A stretch of 64,000 nt of DNA from the NCBI GenBank assembly GCA_030068075.1, contig CM057842.1:41812659-41876658 (forward strand), in the 5' to 3' direction. The notes under the pieces were generated by a model. That model saw nothing but the letters and a program-made list of their open reading frames with translations. It searched no databases and was not told the DNA's origin. Of the stretch, positions 55,620-64,000 are shown piece after piece (positions within the stretch are counted from its first letter, which is position 1; every line of letters begins with the position of its first letter). The position numbers and the translations under genes are program-made. This DNA comes from Paguma larvata (Eukaryota > Chordata > Mammalia > Carnivora > Viverridae).

Positions 55620-55775
55620 AAGGGTTTGAATCAGTAGACCAAAAAGTGGCAGTCGTCGATTTGTCGGGTGACCTTGGGCAAATCCCTCTCCTCACTGAGC
55701 TCTGGTTCTCATCTCTGAAGTGAGATGCCTTAATGACTTGGGAGGCTTTCCTGCTTTAACATTATACGAGCCTAT
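55620..55775 (+). repeat. MIR SINE, sense
   Basis: agggtttgaatcagtagacc, gggtgaccttgggcaaatcc, ctcactgagctctggttctcatctctgaagtg follow the MIR core (the long words given in overlapping parts). Confidence 0.7.
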
Positions 55776-57244
55776 AGACTTCCTCACATGAGCATTCTTC
55801 AAATGTAAATGAAGGGTTTATAGAGCCTTGGAGGCCTTCCTTAAGGTCTGCAGGGAGAAGATACCAGAAAAAAATGTATCATTTGTGAAGGCGGCCTCTC
55901 CAAGATACAAACTAGGATGTATGTCACAGTAACCACCGTGGGACTGTCGTACTTAGCTTTGTCAGCTCAGGAAGGGATGAACGAGGGATATTAGGATGAA
56001 GCCAGTGTGTATGTGTGTACTTGTGGGTTTGTTGTTTTTTATTTTTTTCTGCCCTTGTATTTTTTCATTTATTATTATATAAATTTAACTCCTTTGAAAA
56101 TTAACAAAAAGTGAAGCCTATTTTATTTTAAGGCTCTTTTTATATTTTTATATTGATAATAATATCATTGACCTAGCTCCTAAGAATCTCAGTTAGGATG
56201 GGGCTACAGCATCTTTGTCTTGTTTATTGAAGGTATTACACCTTAATATGGGTTATAGATTCTACCTCAGGCCTGAAAAGACAGAAAAGGTAAAATAAGT
56301 TACATCCTCATTTCTTTGTTCTGATACACTTTGGGTGCACCAAAGCAGCGACTAATTTTCCAGAGTAAACTCCTGATATGCCCCAGCAGTTAGGAGAATA
56401 GGATCTTTCCACAGGACCTTAGGTTAGATTCCAATAGCCAGTGACTGAGTCTCATGTTGAAAATGGGGGAATGACTCTTTGAATAATAATTCTACAAAAG
56501 GAAGGATTCTGTTTCATCTATTGTACGATGAAATGAAGCTTGCTATTGGAAACAAGTCCTCATGAAGTCTCCGGGCCACAATATATGATATTAGAAATGG
56601 ACATTATACAAATTCCATCTTTATTGGAAATGTTTACTCTTCGCCCTCCACAGAATCAAACTGAACTGGGAAAAGGCAGGGGTGGTGACCTTATCCTAAT
56701 ACAACTTGCAAATCTTCTTGGGCTTCTTTTGCTTGTTTTGCCCGGGTTTTTTTTTTTTCCTTGCACACATAGGATGTATTGTTTTACAGAAATATATGAA
56801 ATTTCCAATTTTCTATAAAAACAATAAATAGGAACATAAACACTGACAAATTTTATCTGGTCAGAGAAAAACAGTACCGAAGGAAAGTCTTGTCATCTGA
56901 AATGCAACGTGGCTTACAGGAATATTATTCAGTACGAGGAACATAAGGAGAGAAGACATTCACTCTGACTCAAATGATCTAGGAAGAGTTCTTGAAAAAT
57001 CTGAGTTTGGGGAGAGGCTTAAAAGGTAGGAGTAAACCCTTACTGTGTGGACAGTGTGTTGGGAACTAATGCAAAGGTAGGAAACCACAGGACTCTGGAA
57101 GAAAAGGAAGCAGTTTGAAGTGATAAAGATATATGCACATGAAAATGTGGTTAGGTATGCAAATAGAGTAGATCAGAATAGAATTGAATAGACTTGGAGT
57201 TAATAATTTTACTTCAAGAGTACACACACTTTATTTCAGACTTT
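55776..57244. other. 1.5 kb of single-copy DNA
   Basis: No repeat recognised apart from T-rich runs near 56030-56070 and 56746-56758. The 92-codon frame at 56540-56818 is not convincing. Confidence 0.4.
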
Positions 57245-57450
57245 ACTTCACCAATGCAGGGACCACTCAAATCCTATACCTTTAATAAAGCCTTTCCCAT
57301 TAGTGTAGCCCATAATGGTATCTCCTTATTATAACACTCTTATAATCTAACATAGTTTTTTTGCCTTAATTACAGTTCATGTTGTCTCAATTTCTGACTG
57401 TTGTATCTGGGTACATTGTGTATTTTTCAAGAAGCTCACAACACCTTGAG
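57245..57450 (+). repeat. Possible L2 fragment, sense
   Basis: ctttaataaagcctttccc, ataacactcttataatc, ttgccttaattacagttcatg weakly follow the L2 3' region. Low confidence. Confidence 0.35.
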
Positions 57451-58785
57451 ACCTAATATCACGTAGAAAAAATAATCTCTTAGCATTTTAGGTACGAAGG
57501 TAACATTTCCCGATTATATACTGTGAAAGAAAAAAATCACACTCCCAGACTGAAACAATGACAGTCACAATCTCATGGGTTTTGCTTAACCTATAGGACA
57601 GGTATTGATCCCGTCTGACCACAAGAACAGAACTTGCATAAAGGGTTTATTTTCTGAACACTTCAGTCATATTAACTATGCTGTGTGGTCAAAAATCCAT
57701 ATTAGTGGAGTGCCAGCCATGCATCAAACGTGCTGTTAATTTCACTCACAGCAGAGGTTCTGCACTTGGATGAGGACCACTTAAATTTAATAGAGAAGCA
57801 AGCTGCCCCGTGCCTGTTTTAAACCAGAGAGTGACCCAGAAGGCAGGAGACAGATTTATGTGACATGCCCAGAATGTAATATGTGCCTCTTGGCCCACAG
57901 AGCAGATTCTTGGCTAGAACTCGAGGAGGTGAAATGACAGTCTGGGGACAGGACCTCTACTGTAATGTGAAAGCTTAAGTAGACTTGCTTCTCTCATACA
58001 TCGTCCAGAAAAAAAGGATGACCCCCATATTAGAAAGCCTATAAAGGTATAAAAAAAGCAATTCATCCTAGAAAGCAACACTATATGGACACCGAGGCTA
58101 TGAGGAGACCTGGAGGGGACATATAGCCTGCCAAGACAATGTCAGAAGTGGCTGCCAGACAGTCAGATGCCGTGGTTGCAGAGATACTATCTGTGGCTTT
58201 GCATTTGGACCCTACCCTAGAAGTTCAAAGGGGAACAGCAGTGACAGAACCAACTCTCCGGTGAACACAAGAGCCATATTTATCTATAATTTATAGGACT
58301 TTAAAGACAACCTTTGATTTTGAGGGGATACACAAGGCATGATGTTTCGTCTGTAAGAGAAATGGCCTCAGATCATGTGTGTTGTGGATTTCTCTGAAGA
58401 TGAGCAGAAAGATTGAAATGACAGAGGGGGCTAATCATGAACCGTCATGATAAGGTAAATTCTGATCATAGTTGAGTCAAGCCATAGCAACAGAACCCTA
58501 AAGGTAAAAAGCCTAATCAGTTTGGAGGAATTATAACAACCGTGTGGGATTCCCAACCACCATATGTAACTACTTCAACAATAGACTGCCCAGTAGATAG
58601 TGGGAAGGCTTAGAAAGTCTTCTGTCTGAGTCCCAAGCAGTGTTGAAATGCTTACCCCAAATACAGCCAGAATAATTGGCTAGATAAATTAGGGTTAGAT
58701 AAATGATGATGACTAGAACTTTGTCTCAGGTCAAAACTTATGACTAGGCTCCCCAGCATTGTATTAGGGTTTATACATATATATA
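57451..58785. other. 1.3 kb of single-copy DNA
   Basis: No recognised repeat or gene. Confidence 0.4.
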
Positions 58786-58787
58786 TA

Positions 58788-59690
58788 CAAAATATTGACT
58801 CATTTATTCACCTATTCAGTAAATTTTGAGTGCATACTATGTATCAGGTCTTGATCTGGATATTGAGAATACAGAAATAAACAGACAAGTTTCTGCCCTC
58901 GTTGAATTTACGCTCTAGTGGAGGGAGGAAAAAAAGAAAGCTAAGAAAATAGATTCCAGGAGTCTTTTAGATGGGAAAAAAAAGAGAAAATTGGGGAAAA
59001 GGAAAGCTATAATGGAGGTACAGTTTAATTTCTTTAAGCTTGCTTATTTTGAGAGTTGGAGGGGAAGGGGAAAGAGGGAGAGAATCCTAAGCAGACTCCA
59101 TGTTGTCAGCTCAGAGCCGGATGTGGGACTGGATCCCAGGACAACGGCTCAGGCCAGAATCAAAAGTTGGACACTTAACTTCCTGAGCCACCCAGGTCCC
59201 CCGGAGGTACAGTTTTAAATATGGTGTCCATGGAATGCCTCTAAGATGGCAACATTTGAGGACAGGCATGAAGGAGCCGAAGGAGTGAGTCGTGGGTTCC
59301 TGGGGAGAAAGAACACTCAAAGTGTAGAGAAGAGGAAATACAGCCATCCTTATGACGCCATGTGCCTGGGATAACAAAAAGACTAGCTTCTATTGCCGGA
59401 CTAGATGAGGATATAAGGGGTAGGAGAAGGGAGCAGAGACCTAATTAGAGGCTATGAAGGCCATTGTGAGAACCTTTGTTGGTACTCCAAGTAGATGAGA
59501 AACCAGTAGAAGATTTTGTGAAAAAGAGGCACATGATCAGTCTTAGAAATATAAGACACCACTCTGGCTTCTGTAATTAAAACTGAATGGGGCAAGGACA
59601 GAGTAAGGACTCTAGTTAGAAGCCACTTGCAATAATTAGACACAGGATGATAAGGGCTTGAGCCATGATTGGGGAGGTGGACCTGTTGAT
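58788..59690 (-). repeat. L2 LINE 3' region, antisense, split by a SINE
   Basis: Starts tcatttattcacctattcag, gtgcatactatgtatcagg, tctgccctcgttgaatttac; after the SINE it continues gcaacatttgaggacaggc, ggctatgaaggccattgtgag, aaagaggcacatgatcag and ccactctggcttctgtaatt, the complement of known L2 3' blocks. Confidence 0.7.
59030..59202 (-). repeat. Feliform CAN-SINE, antisense, shortened
   Basis: Complemented SINE lacking its A-rich tail and part of the GA region, ending tgagccacccaggtccccc. Flanks ggaggtacagtttaa (59014) and ggaggtacagttttaa (59203) are an almost perfect duplication. Inserted in the L2. Confidence 0.93.
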
Positions 59691-60264
59691 ATAATAGCGA
59701 AGTCCATTCAACTAGCTCTTATTGAGTATTCTTTAAATCTATAGGGATTATATAAAACTATTAACTAGTAATATCCTGAGTTCTTTTTTAATGTTAAATT
59801 AGAGCTAATACTATAATAAAGCTAGTCACTTAAAAAAGAAAAAAATCAGCTCTTTGAGCAGATAAACTAATCAATATACTGAAAAGATTGATTTTGCTAG
59901 AAACAGTCATTGACATATAAATGACATATATCCCTCACTTTAAGATGAAGTATTTGAAAGTTAATAAGGAATCCTGATGGTGATATGTAATAGTGTAACA
60001 CAGACATTGAAACACATGTATCTAAATGGCTTAGAAAGTCTTTTCTTATTAAAGGAATTGCTTTCAAAATTCTTAGAGTGAATAAAAGTACTTAATTTTA
60101 TTTTATCCCAAAAATTTTCGTTTTCACAATTTGTCTGAAAATACCTAATATCTATTACATGTTATTTTTATTATATGTATGATATTCTAGACTTTTTTTT
60201 TCAAAAACCCTAGTAACATATTTCAATAAAAAATAAAAAGATAATTAATTTGGTTCCTATATCT
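59691..60264. other. AT-rich single-copy DNA
   Basis: Nothing recognised. Confidence 0.4.
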
Positions 60265-60415
60265 TGCTCCAATAGTCACCAGTTAGGTGACTTAGCCAAA
60301 TTACTTAATACCTCAGATCATTTGTTTCTTCATCTGTAAAGTAGAGCTGTTTAAAAGACAATCAGGTTATTGATGTGAAAGCAATTTGAAAGTGCTATAA
60401 TCTTTATTCATATCT
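60265..60415 (+). repeat. MIR SINE, sense
   Basis: caccagttaggtgacttagcc, aaattacttaatacctcag, tttcttcatctgtaaagtag and gaaagtgctataatc follow the MIR core and 3' part. Confidence 0.7.
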
Positions 60416-60423
60416 TGCAAAAT

Positions 60424-60450
60424 GTGTATGTGTGTGTGTGTGTGTGTGTA
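60424..60450 (+). repeat. (GT)n microsatellite
   Basis: About 13 GT units with one TATG interruption at the left. Confidence 0.92.
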
Positions 60451-60784
60451 TCAAGATTGTAATTATAGTAAGATGGCACCCAGACATCTCAGTGTTTAGC
60501 AGATGTGTAGAACCTATTGGCCTTTAGATAAACAGCAATTGGAGAGTCTAGTTTCTATCCAAAAGGATATGTAGAGTGTAGGGGGTGAGATTGGAATGGT
60601 TACAAGCACAGCCTGTCTCTCATCACATTAGTTGCTATGATCAAGACTATCCTTAAAAGAATGAGGACCTACAAAAAATTAATCTTGAAAGCTATGCTGC
60701 CTTGAATCCACACATTAGATCATTAATGTATTGTAATAGTAATCTGTTATCAGCAAGAATTCAGCATAAAGTTATGATAACAAC

Positions 60785-60930
60785 CATTATTTGGGGGGCC
60801 ACTCTGTAATCACAACATTATTTTAAGTCCATTCAAATCATAAAGGAAAATATTTTCTCGTGATTTATATACAAGGAAATTGAGGTCCAAAGAGGTTAAA
60901 TAATTAACCCAATAAGATGTTGTTATTAAA
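60785..60930 (-). repeat. MIR SINE, antisense
   Basis: Complemented MIR: ttatatacaaggaaattgagg, tccaaagaggttaaataatt and aacccaataagatg, preceded by a degraded 3' part. Confidence 0.6.
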
Positions 60931-61148
60931 GACTATCTCTGAGTAGTACACGATGCTGTATGTGATGCTAAAATGTCATCTTCCTTGGCGCCCCATTAAT
61001 CTTCTACTGATATGAAGAGGGTGGATTTTGCAGAAAATAAGATATACGTGTTAATGGACAATGTGACCAAGATACCAAGGGCCAGATGTTTCTGTGCCAA
61101 GATATAAAAATGTATATCCGTATAATAACGGAAGTAATTGACTTTCTT

Positions 61149-61150
<2 letters not shown>

Positions 61151-61184
<34 letters not shown>
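61151..61184. repeat. (TA)17 microsatellite
   Basis: Thirty-four bases of uninterrupted TA; it explains the Tyr-Ile repeat frame on the minus strand, which is not a gene. Confidence 0.97.
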
Positions 61185-61188
<4 letters not shown>

Positions 61189-61194
61189 ATGGTT

Positions 61195-61365
61195 TGCACC
61201 AGATTTCATTTATATTTCCTTACACAATTACCCTGTGAATTTCTCTGTTGTGCATTTCACAAATGTTGAAGTGGTAGAGCTCAGGAGAGGTCGAGCCACT
61301 TGCTAAGTGTGTAGCAGAGCTGAGTTATAAAGCTTGGAATCTCTGAGTCAAAATCCATTTCTTTC
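61195..61365 (-). repeat. MIR SINE, antisense
   Basis: Complemented MIR: ttacacaattaccctgtg, ttcacaaatgttgaag, gagccacttgctaagtgtg and agagctgagttataaagc in order. Confidence 0.55.
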
Positions 61366-61369
61366 TATC

Positions 61370-63230
61370 ATGGCATTCCTAATCAGTCCTCAGAGTGTAG
61401 CTGTCCCCTTAATGTTGTCTTTGGATATTTGGTAGCAAATTATTTCAGATGCCACATTTCAATTGTTACAAAATAATTACCTACATAAATATAAATATTT
61501 CATCAATTATCTTATTACTGTTATTTCTTGGCATAAATGACATTGGATATATAGGTATTTGGATTCAGAAATATTGATGATTTCCTTCAGAAAAAAATTG
61601 TAGTTGGTTCCTTTCTGGGTCTTCCTGTCAATGAACGCTTAATAATATATGTCACACCAGTGTAACATCTGAATTTACTGAGCTCAGTGGCATGTTACGA
61701 CATCATCAAACTGAAATACTGGTATTGCAGTGAGAAGAATACTGAATTGAAAGCAAATGCAATACTTTATAAAGTTCTTGATTATATATATGTAGGAACT
61801 TTATTAGTTCCAACCAAATTGTGACTGACATACCCTTTACCGTATTAGGTCTACTCTTGTCATCCTTTCCAAAGCAAAATACGTTTGAACAATAATTTAG
61901 ACCTAGCAACACTGTGGAATGAGATTGTTTGACTGGACAATAGTGTAAACACTAAAGGATAAATTATGAGTGCGGTTATTTATGTTCAATGTCCATTATC
62001 ATGAATGGGCAGATTTGCTAGTGATTCCCAGTGTGCATTCTGTAAGGGATAAAAATTTAATAGCAGTCAGTGGCATCGGTCCATGTCCAACCAGTAAGCA
62101 ACTGAAAATGAAGGGTATGAATGTTGGGTTTTCCACTCCAAGGTGGCTGTATTCAGCATTCTAAGGCACAGATAATATATGCCTATCAGAATTTATATGT
62201 GTAAACTCTAAGACCTGTGTTATTGCTTAATGTGATATATTCCATAATTTGGGATATGTCACTCTTCCCCTTTTGGGTGTCCTCTTATCCCTTTATGGTG
62301 TGCCTACCCATTTTTAAGAGAGCTGTTCTAACTTAAGCAAAATATGAAATATTCAGGGATGACCAATACAATACATGTATCTAGTGCCGACTCTTTTCCA
62401 TAATGTAGAAATGTGTAAATACCATTCATACTTGAAAAAAAAAATCCTAAGAGAAATAGGGGCATTTTCTCTATCTCAACAACATTACTCTAAATAGAAA
62501 GGTGGTCAGAGCTGTTTCATTCAGATTGACTCTACAACGCGGGAAAATTATGGTATTATGTAAAAAAGGAAAATATAATCATTTTGGTTATGGATTTTTA
62601 CGTTGAATAGTTTATATTTTAGCCATGCAAGATGTATTGGAAACCTAAAATTTATTAAAAAGATCAGATCACTATGTACAATCGAACATTATTGCTAAAT
62701 GAAAGATGTCATTTATTTTCCTCTCTTTTTAAAAAACTTTCAAAAGAAAAAAAAACGAATAAATGGAAAGAGAGCAACAATCTACAGTGAAAGCCATCAT
62801 AGAGCTCTTTTAATGATATACAATCTGTTAGCTATCTGAAGACTGTAAACAGACTAATATTTCGAGAAGTATAGGATGAATCACCCATTTAGAAGCATTG
62901 AGGAGAAAATGAAGGAGCTATGAGTGAGTTGTGAAGCAATGAATAAGGATGCATTACACCACAGGAAGCCATCAATATTTGTTTATTATGTCAGGATGAG
63001 GAATAAATCTGTTAGCTAATTTGTATTCTCCGCAGTTAATTCCAGTGTTCCTGCTTGAGCATTTTTGTTTCAGAATGAGCGTTGCACAGCTGTTTAATGG
63101 TGCCATCAAGAATTCAGAAAGCCATGGTCCCTTGGAGATGGAAAGGCATTGCAAAGTATGATATCAAATCACAAATGATGAAATCCCATTTCCTTCAGAC
63201 ACTCGGTGCTTCTCTGTAGCATTTTCCTGC
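61370..63230. other. 1.9 kb repeat-free; candidate conserved non-coding element at 62800-63180
   Basis: No interspersed repeat is recognised. The interval 62800-63180 has varied sequence without low complexity, several homeodomain-type TTAAT/ATTA words, a CAGCTG E-box near 63090 and a repeated ctgttagcta word (62826 and 63009). This is the texture of vertebrate conserved non-coding elements, but conservation cannot be seen from one sequence. No coding frame is supported. Confidence 0.35.
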
Positions 63231-63292
63231 ACTTCTCTCTCTCTGTCTCTGTCGCCGTCTCTCCTCCCTTCCCCACCCCTCCATCTTCCTCT
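63231..63292 (+). repeat. Polypyrimidine tract
   Basis: About 60 bases of CT-rich sequence (ctctctct, gtctctcctcccttcccc). Resembles the CT body of a CAN-SINE, but no SINE head or tail accompanies it. Confidence 0.8.
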
Positions 63293-63347
63293 CATATAAT
63301 TTGATCTGTTAACATTTTCTCTAGTTCTGAAAATAAGTCTCCTCAGA

Positions 63348-63595
63348 GGCGCTTGGGTGGCTCAGCCAGTTAAGCATCCAACTTCAGCTCAGGTCATGAC
63401 CCATGGTTAGTGGGTTCGAGTTCTGTGTTCTGCATTGGACTTTGTACTGGCAGCACAGAACCTGCTTCAGATTTTCTGTCTCCCTCTCTCTCTCTGCCCC
63501 TCCCCTCCTCGTGTTCTCTCTCTTTCTCTCTCTCTGTCTCTCTCTCTCAAAAATAAACATTAAAAAAAGGTTTTTAAAAATATAAAAAATAAGTA
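63348..63595 (+). repeat. Feliform CAN-SINE, sense
   Basis: GGCGCTTGGGTGGCTCAGCC head, gtgggttcgagttctg B box, an expanded CT region (63480-63548) and aaaaataaacattaaaaaaagg tail. Flanked by aaaataagtctcctcaga (63330) and aaaataagctgcttcaga (63596). Confidence 0.95.
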
Positions 63596-63700
63596 AAAAT
63601 AAGCTGCTTCAGACAAAAGGCAAAGTAACTACCAGTGTAAATGGTTAGGGTACATTTTTCTTTTGCAATTGCAAGCTTCCTTAAAATGTTTTTAAATTTA

Positions 63701-63884
63701 GGGGTGCCTAGGTGGCTCAGTCAGTTAAACATCCAACTCTTGATTTTGGCTCAGTTCATGATCTCGTGGTTCGCGAGTTCGAGCCCTTTGTTGGGCTCTG
63801 TGCTGCTTGGGATTCTCTCTCTCTTTCTCTCTGTTCCTCTCGCGTTTGCTTTCTCTCTCTCAAAATAAATAAATAAACATTAAA
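63701..63884 (+). repeat. Feliform CAN-SINE, sense
   Basis: GGGGTGCCTAGGTGGCTCAG head, gcgagttcgagccctttg B box, shortened body (gtgctgcttgggattctc), CT region and aaataaataaataaacatt tail. Flanked by AAAATGTTTTTAAATTTA (63683-63700) and AAAATGTTTTTAAGTTTA (63885-63902), one mismatch. It lies 105 bp after another sense SINE. Confidence 0.97.
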
Positions 63885-64000
63885 AAAATGTTTTTAAGTT
63901 TAGTAAGAACTCTGTTAACACAATTCAAAACAGAAATTAAACATTCCATGTATAGAAAGACCTATAGTTGCGAGTTGCTCTTAGGTGACAGTATCAATAT

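Noticed and set aside
63348..63884. Two similar units in tandem, possible repeat array
   Set aside because: Each copy has its own target duplication, so they are independent SINE insertions, not a CRISPR or satellite array.
1..64000. Bacterial-type systems (operons, phage, CRISPR, defence islands)
   Set aside because: SINE, LINE and MITE content and the lack of long frames show that this is carnivore nuclear DNA; nothing prokaryotic is present.

Overview
This is nuclear DNA from a mammal, and specifically a cat-like carnivore (Felidae/Feliformia). The clearest evidence is 26 copies of the tRNA-Lys-derived CAN-SINE, nearly all in the feliform form: a GGGGCGCCTGGGTGGCTCAG head, a GTTCGAGCCCC B box, a CT-rich body and an AATAAACATTAAAA tail. 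Canid copies have a different body. The window is AT-rich, has no CpG island of promoter size and no open reading frame longer than about 165 codons, and every longer frame falls in a repeat or reads like noise. I see no protein-coding exon, RNA gene, CRISPR array, operon or prokaryotic feature. It reads as a gene desert or the inside of a very long intron.

Layout. 1-9.6 kb: old MIR, L2 and hAT (MER5-like) fossils, three SINEs and a 120-bp L1 stub with a perfect 18-bp target duplication. 9.6-17.4 kb: an old CAN-SINE ending in a long GAAA microsatellite, an L1-like A-rich block carrying a MaLR (MLT1-type) LTR, SINEs, a TA-flanked mariner/Tigger-type MITE (15352-15592) and a 92-bp direct duplication of unknown origin. 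17.4-25.6 kb: mostly single-copy DNA with SINEs. 26-31.7 kb: several old antisense L1 fragments, an almost pure A/T block and SINEs. 33.7-36.1 kb: a SINE with a foreign 20-bp insert, an LTR-like segment and an isolated L1 5' end. 38.8-45.2 kb: a nearly full-length sense-strand carnivore L1 with 5'UTR, ORF1 remains, ORF2 remains (endonuclease, reverse transcriptase) and 3'UTR, inactivated by many stops, deletions and changed catalytic residues. 46.7-47.4 kb: a younger 5'-truncated L1 3' end followed directly by a SINE. 47.6-64 kb: MIR, L2, hAT, antisense L1 and SINE insertions separated by single-copy DNA; the part near 62.8-63.2 kb looks the best candidate for a conserved non-coding element.

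There are no genes working together here. The history is one of layered insertion: MIR/L2 first, then hAT and mariner MITEs, MaLR and old L1, then carnivore L1, then feliform SINEs, several of which have perfect target duplications and are probably recent. I found no sign of an undescribed biological system. The most unusual observations are the apparently templated 20-bp insert in the 33.7-kb SINE, the 92-bp spaced duplication at 15.2/16.9 kb, the LTR-like segment abutting an orphan L1 5' end, and possible non-coding conserved islands. Repeat family names were assigned by eye from remembered consensus patterns; exact subfamilies and boundaries need RepeatMasker with a carnivore library.
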